DNA of 28,580 nt from positions 1-28,580 of the forward strand of contig CABUKY010000010.1 of assembly GCA_902492185.1 (NCBI GenBank), read 5' to 3'. This document shows, piece after piece, positions 7,635 to 15,545 of the stretch. Position 1 is the stretch's first letter. Each line of letters starts with the position of its first letter. The translations under genes were made by a program, and so were the position numbers. The notes under the pieces were generated by a model. It was not told the origin of the DNA and did no database searches. It saw nothing but the letters and a program-made list of their open reading frames with translations. The DNA is from an uncultured Collinsella sp. (GTDB lineage: Bacteria; Actinomycetota; Coriobacteriia; Coriobacteriales; Coriobacteriaceae).

Positions 7635-8154
7635 ACTCGTGCTGGTTGGTACGGTGCTCGTACTCCTCGGGGGTGATGACATCTTCGATGCGCAGGTTGA
7701 CGCCTGCCACCTCAAGGCCGGTCATCGCAGCCAGACGCTCGGTCACGCGCGCCTTAACGTCGTCGAAAATCGCGGGTGCATAGGCGCCGTACTCGATAAT
7801 GACGGAAATGTTGACGACCACGCGGTTGTCATCGGTGACCTCGACCGTCACGCCCTTGGTCAGGTTCTCGGCACCGAACTGCTCCTGCACAAAGTGCATG
7901 AGGTTGCCCTTCATGCCCAGGACGTGCGGCACCTCGCGGGTGGCCATGGCGACGATCTTCTCGATCACACCGTTGGAATAGGTCAGCGAATCCTCGGACT
8001 CGTCCGCTTCCTCATCGTCCTCGTCCGCATCGTCGGCGGGTTCGGCCTCGACGAGTGCCTTGTCCTCGAGCGTTACGTCCTCGGCCTCGGCGGCGACGGT
8101 CTCGTCTGCCTCGGGCTCAGTATCGGCCACATCGACCTTCGTGTTAAAAGCCAT
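7633..8154 (-). CDS. Asp23/Gls24 family envelope stress protein
   Basis: 173 residues. A strongly acidic N-terminal stretch of about 58 residues precedes the Asp23 (DUF322) domain. That domain shows YSNGVIEKIVAMATREVPHVLGM, then VTVEVTDDNRVVVNISVIIEYG and VTERLAAMTGLEVAGVNLRIEDV, all characteristic. In firmicutes Asp23 is an abundant cytosolic protein tethered to the membrane by AmaP and is linked to cell-wall stress. The gene order here (amaP, DUF2273, Asp23) supports that role. The ribosome binding site TAAGGAGGAACC is close to ideal, in line with high expression. The last codons overlap the operon terminator. Confidence 0.93.
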   Translation of the reverse strand: MAFNTKVDVADTEPEADETVAAEAEDVTLEDKALVEAEPADDADEDDEEADESEDSLTYSNGVIEKIVAMATREVPHVLGMKGNLMHFVQEQFGAENLTKGVTVEVTDDNRVVVNISVIIEYGAYAPAIFDDVKARVTERLAAMTGLEVAGVNLRIEDVITPEEYEHRTNQHE

Positions 8155-8198
8155 GGTTCCTCCTTATGCCCACCGCACACGCGGCGGTCGAATACATA

Positions 8199-8576
8199 CT
8201 AGCGGCCGCTAAACAGACGGCCGAAGAAGTTGACGATCCCGTTCTCGCCGTCGCGGATCTGGCCAATCACGGCGCCGATCAGCACAAAGAAAGCGATGAC
8301 GAGCGTATCCCACAGGCCGAGCGTGAGCACCAGCACGGCGAGCACAAAACCGGCGACGGCCCCAAGCGTGGTGTTGGGATGACGGACGGCATAGCTCCAG
8401 ATGGCTGCCCCCGTACCCTTGATGAGACCCATGGCCTCATCAAAATCATCGGCGACCGCGTCATGCGACTCGGCGCCCTCTACCTTGGGATCGACGACCT
8501 CGCCTGCCGGCGCAGCGCTCTGATCGATGGTCAGGCGCGGAGTGCGAACGGTCTTGTCTTGATTGGTATCACTCAC
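8199..8576 (-). CDS. DUF2273 small membrane protein
   Basis: 125 residues. The C-terminal half is the DUF2273 domain: HPNTTLGAVAGFVLAVLVLT, then LVIAFFVLIGAVIGQIRDG, which gives two adjacent membrane helices. An acidic, Ala-rich N-terminal half of about 60 residues is an extension, because the family is usually only about 60-80 residues long. The start is GTG at 8576, with GGAGG six bases upstream; it overlaps the end of amaP by eight bases, which points to translational coupling. DUF2273 proteins accompany AmaP and Asp23 in many Gram-positive genomes and may help anchor the complex. That role is inferred from context. Confidence 0.88.
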   Translation of the reverse strand: MSDTNQDKTVRTPRLTIDQSAAPAGEVVDPKVEGAESHDAVADDFDEAMGLIKGTGAAIWSYAVRHPNTTLGAVAGFVLAVLVLTLGLWDTLVIAFFVLIGAVIGQIRDGENGIVNFFGRLFSGR

Positions 8577-9114
8577 CGGAAACCTCCACGGTCTGGACGG
8601 TAGTCTTGGACGGCAAAAAACGAACGCGTGCGATCGTGCCCGGCGTGCCGAGCATGGTGTCGCAGGCCTCCTCGATACGTTGCTGCATCGCGGCTGCAAG
8701 GGAGGCCACATCCCGGTCGTCGAGCGCGATGGCGTCGACCTTAAAACGGACGCGCGATTCGTCGGAGCCCTGCACGCGTGCCTCGACATGCTCGACCATC
8801 ACTCGGTCGTCGCGCTCTGCCGCGGTGCGAGCACACGAGGAGAGGGCAGCGAGCGTGACCTCGATATTGCGCTCCCCCGCCGGATGTACGCAGGACGGCT
8901 CGCGACGAGCAAACATCAGGCGGAAGAAACCCACGAGCACGCCGAGCGCCACGACACCGCCGCACGCCGTAACAACGATGCGAGGCAGCGGATCGCGCAT
9001 CAGCAGCATAAAGCGATAGGCATATGGCCCCCAAAACTGGCAGACTAACGTACCCAGCGCCACGACGGCGGCGGCAAGATACACGATCGCCAGGGCTCGT
9101 TTGAGCACGCGCAT
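8569..9114 (-). CDS. amaP: Alkaline shock response membrane anchor protein AmaP
   Basis: 181 residues. Two N-terminal membrane helices (about residues 8-28, and 46-66 in IVVTACGGVVALGVLVGFF) are followed by a soluble domain with the Asp23-like strand pattern. Examples are NIEVTLAALSSCARTAA, RVRFKVDAIALDDRDVASL and RVRFLPSKTTVQTVEV. In Staphylococcus AmaP anchors Asp23 to the membrane. The same role is inferred from this architecture and the adjoining DUF2273 and Asp23 genes. It is the first gene of the operon, with AAGGGAG upstream of ATG and a TATAAT about 50 bases before the start. Confidence 0.85.
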   Translation of the reverse strand: MRVLKRALAIVYLAAAVVALGTLVCQFWGPYAYRFMLLMRDPLPRIVVTACGGVVALGVLVGFFRLMFARREPSCVHPAGERNIEVTLAALSSCARTAAERDDRVMVEHVEARVQGSDESRVRFKVDAIALDDRDVASLAAAMQQRIEEACDTMLGTPGTIARVRFLPSKTTVQTVEVSGE

Positions 9115-9164
9115 GCAGCGCTCCCTTCAAATCTCGATCCACAGAATGCAAAACGATTCGCATC

Positions 9165-9194
9165 ATTATAAAAGAGCCGGGTCCGGTGCCTCAT
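9165..9194 (-). promoter_or_regulatory. Candidate amaP operon promoter inside yebC terminator tail
   Basis: A perfect TATAAT lies at 9165-9170 on the minus strand, about 50 bases before the amaP ATG. At 18-base spacing the -35 element would be ATGAGG (9189-9194), inside the loop and stem of the yebC terminator. The -10 is good and the -35 weak. Confidence 0.4.
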
Positions 9195-9212
9195 TGCACG
9201 CGGATCCGGCTC
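9165..9212 (-). terminator. Intrinsic terminator of yebC
   Basis: A 12-bp stem (arms 9174-9185 and 9201-9212; GAGCCGG outer half, with one G-U pair) encloses a GTGC/GCAC inner pairing. It is followed on the minus strand by TTTTATAAT. It lies 70 bases beyond the yebC stop. Confidence 0.88.
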
Positions 9213-9281
9213 ATCTATTCCACGAGGCTTGCATGCTCGCTTCATTATGCCCAGATATGCACGGCTCAATCCGTGCGGGCG

Positions 9282-10088
9282 CTACTCCTCCTCGAGGGCA
9301 GCGATAACCTCGTCGGTCATGTCCATGGTGCTGTAGACGTCCTGGACGTCGTCGAGCTCCTCAAGACGGTCGATGAGGCGCTGGACCTTCTTGGCGTCGG
9401 CACCGGAAACCTCGGTCGGGGTGGTCGGGACCATGGTGGTCTCGGAGCCCTTGACCTGGACGCCCTGCTCCTCGAGCGCCTTGGAGACAGCCATGACGTC
9501 GTTAGCAGCGGTCCAGACAATCCACTCCTCGCCGGCGTCCTCGTAGTCCTCGCCACCGGCCTCGGCGATGGCCATCATGAACTCATCCTCGTCACCGGCA
9601 GGACCGTTGGCGATCATGGTCTCCTTCTTGGCGTTCTCGTCCAGGATCTCCTTGGCGACGACGATCTGGCCCTTGCGCTCAAACTGGAAGGCGACGGAGC
9701 CCGAGGTGCCCAGGTTGCCACCAGCGTGGGAGAAGGCGGAACGGACATCAGCGGCGGTGCGGTTGCGGTTGTCGGTCAGGCAGTCAACGTAGACGGCGAC
9801 ACCGGCGGGACCATAGCCCTCGTACACGATGTTCTCGTAGACAGCGGCGTCGGCACCCGAACCGAAGGCCTTGTCGATAGCGGACTTGATCTTGTCCTTG
9901 GGCATGGACTGAGCCTTGGCCTTAGCAACAGCAGCAGCGAGGCTGGCGTTGTTCTCAGGCAGCGGGTCGCCGCCGAGACGGGCAGCAACGGTGATGTTGC
10001 GGCTCAGCTTGGAGAAGAGGGCGGAACGCTTGGCGTCCTGCGCGCCCTTACGATGCTTGGTTGTGGCCCACTTAGAGTGTCCGGACAT
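9282..10088 (-). CDS. yebC: YebC/PmpR family DNA-binding regulatory protein
   Basis: 268 residues, slightly longer than the usual 240-250. The N-terminus (SGHSKWATTKHRKGAQDAKR), the GGDPLPENNASLAAAVAKAKA segment and YEGYGPAGVAVYVDCLTDNRNRT are hallmark TACO1/YebC sequences. Members bind DNA as regulators, and several act as ribosome-linked factors that help translate proline-rich stretches. The central acidic domain and C-terminal ELDDVQDVYSTMDM close the family fold. The extra length comes mainly from a loop around DENAKKETMIANGPAGDEDE. The start has AGGAG nine bases upstream. Codon choice is strongly biased towards C-ending codons, suggesting high expression. It is monocistronic, with its own terminator. 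Confidence 0.95.
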   Translation of the reverse strand: MSGHSKWATTKHRKGAQDAKRSALFSKLSRNITVAARLGGDPLPENNASLAAAVAKAKAQSMPKDKIKSAIDKAFGSGADAAVYENIVYEGYGPAGVAVYVDCLTDNRNRTAADVRSAFSHAGGNLGTSGSVAFQFERKGQIVVAKEILDENAKKETMIANGPAGDEDEFMMAIAEAGGEDYEDAGEEWIVWTAANDVMAVSKALEEQGVQVKGSETTMVPTTPTEVSGADAKKVQRLIDRLEELDDVQDVYSTMDMTDEVIAALEEE

Positions 10089-10219
10089 ACGTGTCTCCTA
10101 TCGGTTTCGACCTAAAGCCCAGCGCAGATGCTCGGGCAATATAAACAAACGTCGTTATGATATACCTACTGGCCTGCGAGATAAACCCCAAAATGAAGGC
10201 GTCGTGATGATACAGCCCC

Positions 10220-10252
10220 TTGGTGCAAAGTAACCTGTCCCCTTTGCACCAA
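10220..10252 (-). repeat. Palindromic element with GGGGAC loop, 3' of DUF6020-like gene
   Basis: A perfect 11-bp stem (TTGGTGCAAAG / CTTTGCACCAA) encloses, on the minus strand, the loop GGGACAGGTTA. The element starts one base after the stop codon of the upstream gene. No U-tract follows. It is one of four in this window with a shared loop core but unrelated stems. Confidence 0.8.
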
Positions 10253-10253
10253 A

Positions 10254-12437
10254 TTAGGACCAGAGGAGGTCGCTGCGGGTGATGGTGGCGCCGATGGCAA
10301 AGGGCATGCAGGCGATGACCGGATACAGGTAGCGCATGTAGGTCGAGCCGTTGCAGGGACCGATCAGGCACACGGCGAGCACGCCCAGCAGCGGCACCCA
10401 AATGGCCAGCCCGCGCCACGAATGACGACGTAGCAGATAGACCACCACGGCGATCATGATCCACACATAGGTGGCCGAGCTCATGGTGAGCGAGATAAAC
10501 GGGATGCGCTGCACCGCCACGCGATACAGGTTGATCAGGTGGTCGCACCAGCGCACAACCTTGCTATCGACCGGATGGAAGTCGAAGTACTTGAGGTTAT
10601 CGGGCTTTGCCATAATCTCGGCACTGCGCGCCGTGCTGTAGACCCACGCATCGCGGGCACTCGGATAAAAGTAGCCGTAGTAGTTATTGATGAGCGCCGA
10701 GATATAGCACTCGGGATCCTTTTTGAACATCTGGGCCCACACCTCAAAATAGGCCTTGATGTCCTCCTGCGAGGCGTACTCGTTGAAGCAATTTTTGACA
10801 GCGTCCGACTTATCCGGGTTGTAACGGCGGCCCAGATTCTCGTACTTGAGCACACGGTCGATCACGGCACGCTCTTCGTCGGTCACCAAGCCGTCGCAAG
10901 GAGCCTCCACGATGGTGCCGTCCTCCTTAACCGTGGGGTTGACACCCGAGTTGAGGCCGTCGTGCTTTTGGACGAAACGAGCCGTCTGCTGGAACGGAAT
11001 CGAGAGGATTTCGCGCTTGGAACCAGGCGTGATGTCGTGCGCCGGCATAAAGACCTTGGTGAAGTACATATTGGAGGCAAGACAGAGCGCAAGCACCGCA
11101 AGAACGCCCACCCAGCGGAAACGCGGGATGGCGCCCGAAGGCGCAGCACCAGCCTGTTTGGCCGCACGACGAGCCACATGCGCGTCCCACGCGCAAAACG
11201 CCGCCGCGATCACGCATGCCGCCAGGGGAAACACCAGGCTGCCATTGCGCAGAAACGTGGAACCCATGGCGCCCAGAGCGAGCAGCAGCCAGTCGTGGCG
11301 CGCAAAGAGCACAGGCCTCTGTTCGCCTGCACGCTCGACATTGGCATCGCGACGGGGCAGGCCGCAGGCCACGAGCTTCACGGTCTGCACCAACAGCACC
11401 AAAAACGCGTCGGCAAACAGCACGTCTTTGGTAAGCAAGGCCGCGTAGTTGGAGAACATGGGCATAAACACAAAGAACAGCAAGATCACGCCGCGGACCG
11501 GCAGGCTCACGCCCAGCTTGCGCAGCGACGAGATGGAATAGGCCATGCAGGCGGCCGTAATGACGAACTGAGCGCAGGTGTAGATGGCAAGACCTGCGTT
11601 AGCGCTGTTGAACAGTGAAAGCCCCAGCTGGACGCACGAACCGATGATAGCCGTGTGCACCACGGGGTGATGTCCGTTGAGCAACACGTTGGGATTGAGC
11701 AGGCGCAGGTAGTCACTCGTACCGTTGGGGTAGTTGAACCACTGGCGAATCTGCGCACCCGTATCTCCCATAAAAAGGCCGGGCAGCGAAGCGATGAGCG
11801 TGGGCGCCCAGGCGACCATAAGCACCAGGAAGGGCCCGGCAAAGGGATGGACCGAGAGCACGGCGTGAGCCATACGCCATACGCGGCCAAAGTGCGCTTC
11901 GGAAAACGGAATACGCCGAGAGCTCAGCCAATCTAGACACTCAAAGACAAGGTAGAAGGCAACGACCGCCAAGAGCATCCAGCCCGCACCGCCTATCCAG
12001 GCGCAGATAATGCGGGCCTTGTCGCCGAGCACGATCTCGGCCGAATCGGTGAGGTCGTAACTGCGGCCAAACACCATGCAGACGGCAAAGAACAGCGACG
12101 GAAGGATCACCGAGGGACGCCAAGCGTCGCCGCGGCCAAAGAATACGTAGCGAAACGGCAGCGTGAGCAGGCAGGCAAGCGCAAGCAGCATGACCGCGTC
12201 GGTATGGCCGGCAAACGAGAGGAGCACCTCGTAGCACACGTACAGCATGCCCGAGGCTTTGGGGTCAATCGCCAAGACCGCGTTGCTCGACACCGGGGCG
12301 GGATCGATGGAAAACGCCGTGGTCGCCAACAGCGCGAGCAAAAATGCGATGAGCGTCTGCTTGGCGGGGTAGCGCTTAAACCAGACGATGCGGGCAGCGT
12401 CGCGCGCAGCCGTTGTGGAGAGGTCGGGATCCTTCAC
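10254..12437 (-). CDS. Large multi-pass membrane protein, DUF6020-like (GT-C fold candidate)
   Basis: 727 residues with about a dozen hydrophobic segments spread over the N-terminal two thirds and the extreme C-terminus. Between residues about 490 and 630 lies a soluble, probably extracytoplasmic region rich in charged and aromatic residues. Motifs such as SLPGLFMGDTGAQIRQWFN, LLNPNVLLNGHHPVVHTAIIG and NYAALLTKDVLFADAFLVLL match what I recall of DUF6020 proteins. These resemble GT-C glycosyltransferases, with acidic residues in the first outside loop. A transferase role in cell-surface glycan building is inference. The start is GTG at 12437 with AAGG about 11 bases upstream, a rather loose site. 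The gene is flanked on both sides by related palindromic elements. Confidence 0.8.
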   Translation of the reverse strand: MKDPDLSTTAARDAARIVWFKRYPAKQTLIAFLLALLATTAFSIDPAPVSSNAVLAIDPKASGMLYVCYEVLLSFAGHTDAVMLLALACLLTLPFRYVFFGRGDAWRPSVILPSLFFAVCMVFGRSYDLTDSAEIVLGDKARIICAWIGGAGWMLLAVVAFYLVFECLDWLSSRRIPFSEAHFGRVWRMAHAVLSVHPFAGPFLVLMVAWAPTLIASLPGLFMGDTGAQIRQWFNYPNGTSDYLRLLNPNVLLNGHHPVVHTAIIGSCVQLGLSLFNSANAGLAIYTCAQFVITAACMAYSISSLRKLGVSLPVRGVILLFFVFMPMFSNYAALLTKDVLFADAFLVLLVQTVKLVACGLPRRDANVERAGEQRPVLFARHDWLLLALGAMGSTFLRNGSLVFPLAACVIAAAFCAWDAHVARRAAKQAGAAPSGAIPRFRWVGVLAVLALCLASNMYFTKVFMPAHDITPGSKREILSIPFQQTARFVQKHDGLNSGVNPTVKEDGTIVEAPCDGLVTDEERAVIDRVLKYENLGRRYNPDKSDAVKNCFNEYASQEDIKAYFEVWAQMFKKDPECYISALINNYYGYFYPSARDAWVYSTARSAEIMAKPDNLKYFDFHPVDSKVVRWCDHLINLYRVAVQRIPFISLTMSSATYVWIMIAVVVYLLRRHSWRGLAIWVPLLGVLAVCLIGPCNGSTYMRYLYPVIACMPFAIGATITRSDLLWS

Positions 12438-12473
12438 AGTCCGAAAGCCTTTCTAGAAACCTATCAAACTCGG

Positions 12474-12516
12474 CAAGACCACCACAAAGGTGCCTGTCCC
12501 CTTTGTGGTGGTCTTG
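12474..12516 (-). repeat. Palindromic element with GGACAGG loop, 3' of lgt
   Basis: A 17-bp perfect stem (arms 12474-12490 and 12500-12516, CAAGACCACCACAAAGG) has a nine-base loop. On the minus strand the loop region reads AAAGGGGACAGGCACC. It begins one base after the lgt stop and ends 37 bases before the next start. No T-run follows, so it is not a typical terminator. It is related by its core to the elements at 10220, 13898 and 22939. Confidence 0.85.
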
Positions 12517-12517
12517 G

Positions 12518-13339
12518 TTAGGCGTCGAGGTAGATGCGCTGGGGGCGATTGCGGTGTCGGGCGAAGATGATGAGCGCTAGGCCGGCGATCACGAGCGGCA
12601 AGCTCAGCAGCTGACCCATGGTGATAACGCCGCCCAGCAGATAACCCAACTGGGCATCGGGCACGCGCACGAACTCAACGAGAAAGCGGACGATGCCGTA
12701 CCCCATCACGAACACGCCCATAAACGTACCCTGGGGCAGCAGCGGCTTTTTGCGGCTGAGCACCTGCAAAATACAGAAGAGCACGACGCCCTCTAGGAAT
12801 GCCTCATAGAGCTGGGAAGGATGGCGCGGCATATCGCCCGCGGTGCCGCCAAAGACCACACCCCAAGGCAGATCGGTCGGCTTACCCCACAGCTCACCGT
12901 TCACGAAGTTGGCGCAACGGCCCAGGCACAGCGCCAGCGGAGCACCGATCACAGCAAGGTCGGCGATGGTCCAGGCGTCGAGCTTATACATGCGGCACAC
13001 GATGATGCCGCCCAAGATGCCGCCCACCAGGCCACCGTGGAAGCTCATGCCGCCCTCGTTGGTGGCAAAGATCTCGAGCGGGTGAGTCCAATAGTAGCCA
13101 TCGCCGTAAAAGACGACGTAGAACAGGCGCGCGCCGATGATGAGGCCAAAGACCGCGCCGACCACGACGCTCGTCAGGTCATCGATCGTGATGTCGAAGC
13201 CCCAACGACGCTGCGTGCGGTACATAACGACCGCCGTGAGCAGAGCGCCGACCACATAGGCCAGACCGTACCAGTAGATCGTGATGGGGCCCGCCGAGAT
13301 CGCAACGGGGTCAAGCATATGGTAGAGGTCGTTGAGCAT
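12518..13339 (-). CDS. lgt: Prolipoprotein diacylglyceryl transferase
   Basis: 273 residues, normal for Lgt. This inner-membrane enzyme moves diacylglyceryl from phosphatidylglycerol to the lipobox cysteine of prolipoproteins, the first step of lipoprotein maturation. Seven hydrophobic segments are visible. Signature motifs are present: YWYGLAYVVG near the N-terminus, GARLFYVVFY, MSFHGGLVGG with the conserved His, GRCANFVNGELWG (the Lgt signature), RHPSQLYEA and FLVEFVRVPD. GGGAGCAGGGG precedes ATG at 13339; a second ATG seven codons on (MLDPVAI) is also possible. The upstream NifU-like gene ends in a hairpin, so transcription may be separate. Confidence 0.96.
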   Translation of the reverse strand: MLNDLYHMLDPVAISAGPITIYWYGLAYVVGALLTAVVMYRTQRRWGFDITIDDLTSVVVGAVFGLIIGARLFYVVFYGDGYYWTHPLEIFATNEGGMSFHGGLVGGILGGIIVCRMYKLDAWTIADLAVIGAPLALCLGRCANFVNGELWGKPTDLPWGVVFGGTAGDMPRHPSQLYEAFLEGVVLFCILQVLSRKKPLLPQGTFMGVFVMGYGIVRFLVEFVRVPDAQLGYLLGGVITMGQLLSLPLVIAGLALIIFARHRNRPQRIYLDA

Positions 13340-13365
13340 ATCGATCCCCTGCTCCCTACATACAA

Positions 13366-13398
13366 ATGCGGCCGCGGGCCTTGTGCTCGCAGCCGCAT
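13366..13398 (-). terminator. Terminator-like hairpin between NifU-like gene and lgt
   Basis: Outer arms ATGCGGC and GCCGCAT enclose a further short GCG/CGC pairing. On the minus strand the stem is followed by TTTGTATG. It lies 50 bases after the NifU-like stop and just before lgt. Confidence 0.55.
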
Positions 13399-13447
13399 AT
13401 CTGGGCGTAACGTCTATGCGGAGCGTACCGTCCGCAGCTTTCGCATC

Positions 13448-13726
13448 TTAGAACGGCGCGTACTCGTCGTACAGGTCCTCGGCCTCGCCGGAAGCATTGA
13501 CCTGCTCAACGCGGGTAACGCCGGGCACGTGCTCCTTCAGGATGCGCTCGATACCCATGGAAAGGGTCAGCGAGCTCATGGGACAGCCGGCGCAAGCGCC
13601 CTGCAGTTCCAGCTTGACGACGCCCTCGTCGTCGACGCCCACATACTCCATATCGCCGCCGTCGGCCTGCAGGTTGGGGCGAATCTCTTCAAGAACCTTC
13701 TTAAGCAGCTCTTCGTTAACAGCCAC
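13448..13726 (-). CDS. NifU-like Fe-S scaffold domain protein
   Basis: 92 residues forming a stand-alone NifU C-terminal (Nfu) domain, which carries and hands over Fe-S clusters. Motifs seen are VLEEIRPNLQADGGDME, VVKLELQGACAGCPMS with the cluster-binding CxxC at C45 and C48, and MGIERILKEHVPGV. Length and order match small Nfu proteins of anaerobes. The start is GTG at 13726 with AAAGGAG five bases upstream. No other Fe-S assembly genes are nearby. Confidence 0.94.
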   Translation of the reverse strand: MAVNEELLKKVLEEIRPNLQADGGDMEYVGVDDEGVVKLELQGACAGCPMSSLTLSMGIERILKEHVPGVTRVEQVNASGEAEDLYDEYAPF

Positions 13727-13748
13727 AGGGGCTCCTTTCTCACAATAA

Positions 13749-13764
13749 CGCGGGCACGCCCGCG
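13749..13764. other. Short GC-rich palindrome in NifU-like 5' region
   Basis: CGCGGGCACGCCCGCG forms a tight hairpin about 22 bases before the GTG start. On the minus strand it is followed by TTATTGT, so it could be a weak terminator for the upstream dCMP deaminase transcript or a leader structure for the NifU-like gene. Confidence 0.35.
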
Positions 13765-13897
13765 GACAGGGGCTATGTTACTACAGCCATGTACCCGCTT
13801 AGGCGCCAGCCATGCGTGCGGACACGACTTTCACGAGCAGTCAATTTGGGACGGGTCTCTTGTTGGCTGTTTTGCCGCCAGCCAGCGTTGGCACGCG

Positions 13898-13925
13898 CTA
13901 CCGCTGAACCTGTCCCCCGGTACCA
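13898..13925 (-). repeat. Palindromic element with GGGGAC loop at dCMP deaminase 3' end
   Basis: A short stem (TACCG at 13900-13904 paired with CGGTA at 13919-13923, plus one outer pair) encloses, on the minus strand, GGGGACAGGTTCAG. This loop shares GGGGACAGG with the elements 3' of lgt and of the DUF6020-like gene. The stop codon TAG lies in the 3' arm, so the last residues of the deaminase are encoded by the element. Confidence 0.55.
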
Positions 13926-14422
13926 ATCTGGACATCGACGATGACCTGGCGGTAGCTGATGCCACAGGAGTCGAGGATGCGACGGCTGATACGGCCGTCA
14001 TCGGTGTCGGCATACTTATTGTCCAGGTAGACGACCTCGCCCACACCCACCTGCGCCAGGATCTTGGCGCAGTCGTGGCACGGGAACAGCGTGACGTAGA
14101 CCGTGGAACCCTCAAGGTCTTTGAGCGAGCCGCGGTAGTTGAGCACGGCGTTTGCCTCGGCATGCACCACGTAGTTGTGCTTGTCCTGCAACGGGTCATC
14201 GCTCGTGCCCCACGGGAAAAAGTCATCGTTGAGTGCCGAGGGCGTACCGTTGTAGCCCACCGAAAGGATGCGGTGGTTGGTGTTGGCGATGCACGCGCCC
14301 ACCTGCGTGTTGGGGTCCTTACTGCGGCGCTGCGCGGCGATGGCCACGCTCATAAAGAACTCATCCCAGCTAATAACGTCGCGGCGCTTGCCCGACGCAG
14401 TTTGATGAAGATCGTCCGACAT
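13898..14422 (-). CDS. Deoxycytidylate (dCMP) deaminase family protein
   Basis: 174 residues. Zinc-dependent cytidine/deoxycytidylate deaminase fold. It probably converts dCMP to dUMP, feeding dTMP synthesis, or acts as the ComEB-type homologue. Zinc site and catalytic Glu are visible as VVHAEANAVLN (H88, E90) and FPCHDCAK (C115, C118). Other family marks are SKDPNTQVGACI, ILSVGYNGTP and VVYLDNKYADTDDGRISRRIL. The ATG at 14422 is chosen because GGAGG lies eight bases upstream; longer in-frame starts at 14464 and 14500 lack this. The final residues (about GTGGQVQR) fall in a palindromic element and look non-native. It follows coaX by 80 bases in the same direction. Confidence 0.93.
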   Translation of the reverse strand: MSDDLHQTASGKRRDVISWDEFFMSVAIAAQRRSKDPNTQVGACIANTNHRILSVGYNGTPSALNDDFFPWGTSDDPLQDKHNYVVHAEANAVLNYRGSLKDLEGSTVYVTLFPCHDCAKILAQVGVGEVVYLDNKYADTDDGRISRRILDSCGISYRQVIVDVQIGTGGQVQR

Positions 14423-14502
14423 GCCAGACACCTCCGAAATCGCAATAGTTTGACCCATTGTAGCAGGTGAAAGGTAGGGGCGCTTATCCCACCGCCCCAT
14501 CG

Positions 14503-15354
14503 CTACGCGCGGCGGGGCTTTTGGTTGATGTGGTAGAGCTCGGCGAGGCCCCGCAGCGTCAGCGCGTCGTCGACCGTCAGACTGTGACCGACCAGCGCCG
14601 CAAGCGCCTTGGCATCGTCGCCGGTAATGACGATGGGCACATCGCCCTCCCCCGCGGCCTTGGTCGCGCGCATCTCGGCAAGCACCATGTCGAGCATGCC
14701 GTCGATGCGGGCCACCTCGCCCAGAACCACGCCCGAGCGCATGGCCTCACGCGTGTTGCGGCCGATGACGTGTGTCGGCGCCGAGGGCTCAACCTGCGGC
14801 AGGCGCGCTGCTGCCGCCGAAAGCGAACGGGCGCCGAGGGCCAGGCCTGGCGCGATAACGCCGCCGACAAAGGTACCGTGCGCGTCGATGACCTCGATAT
14901 TGGTCGTCGTGCCCAGGTCGATCACGATGCACGGCGAGCCGTAGACGGCGCGGGCCGCCACGGCGTCGGCGATGCGGTCGGGACCGATCTCGGCCGGGTC
15001 ATCGTAGTGCACGGGTATGCCGGTCTTGAGGCCCGGCCCCACCGTGAGCACGCGCCCCGTGCAGGTACGGGAAAGTGCCGCCTTCCACGGGCGCTCGAGC
15101 GCCGGGACCACGCAGCTCAGCACAGCAGCCGCGGGCACAAGCGCACCCGGCATGCCCGCATCGGCCGCCAGTGCGGCCATGACCTGCACGAGACGCATGC
15201 GTGCCTCGTCTGCTGTGATGCTCGACGGCGTGGTGATCTCGCACGTCGCAAGCGGGCATTCCTGTGCCGCGGCCGAATCCTCGGCAAACAGGCCAAAGCG
15301 AATGAACGTGTTGCCCACGTCGACCGTCAATATATATGTGCACCCATTAAGCAT
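14503..15354 (-). CDS. coaX: Type III pantothenate kinase
   Basis: 283 residues. Phosphorylates pantothenate, the first step of CoA synthesis, in the cytosol. The ASKHA-fold motifs are present: TVDVGNTFIRFGLF (phosphate loop, residues 11-23), the EIGPDRIADAVAA motif (GPDR at 124-127), IVIDLGTTTNIEVI with the catalytic Asp, and GGVIAPGLALGARSLSAAAARLP. The start at 15354 has AAAGGAG eight bases upstream; the longer in-frame ATG at 15408 is rejected. It is divergent from the OPT transporter gene. Type III kinases need K+ or NH4+ and escape CoA feedback, as known for the family. Confidence 0.95.
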   Translation of the reverse strand: MLNGCTYILTVDVGNTFIRFGLFAEDSAAAQECPLATCEITTPSSITADEARMRLVQVMAALAADAGMPGALVPAAAVLSCVVPALERPWKAALSRTCTGRVLTVGPGLKTGIPVHYDDPAEIGPDRIADAVAARAVYGSPCIVIDLGTTTNIEVIDAHGTFVGGVIAPGLALGARSLSAAAARLPQVEPSAPTHVIGRNTREAMRSGVVLGEVARIDGMLDMVLAEMRATKAAGEGDVPIVITGDDAKALAALVGHSLTVDDALTLRGLAELYHINQKPRRA

Positions 15355-15545
15355 CGTCGACGCTCCTTTCGTCTGCCCAGCAGTATATCGCCTACCTAAA
15401 CCAGTCATCCCAAAATGACTAGCTTACGGCTATACTGGTGCGCGGTCGCGCGCGAGCTCACGCGGCGGCCCTTGGTAACCCGACTTCCCGCACCGTATCC
15501 GTAGCGGCGCTCCCGGGGAAGCGGATATACGCAAAGGAGTTCTAT
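15355..15545. promoter_or_regulatory. Divergent promoter region, coaX / OPT transporter
   Basis: TATACT occurs on the minus strand at 15382-15387, 28 bases before the coaX start, and on the plus strand at 15431-15436, about 110 bases before the OPT start. Both are plausible -10 elements without good -35 partners. The OPT leader is GC-rich and includes a CGCTCCC / GGGGAAGCG pairing close to the AAAGGAG site. Confidence 0.35.

Noticed and set aside
13841..13860. TTTGGGACGGGTCTC motif between NifU-like and dCMP deaminase genes
   Set aside because: It shares GGGACGG with the loop family but in opposite orientation and without a matching stem, so it is not counted as a fifth element.
12821..14470. 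549-codon plus-strand frame across lgt, NifU-like and dCMP deaminase genes
   Set aside because: It is antisense to three recognised genes and crosses their intergenic regions, so it is a chance open frame.
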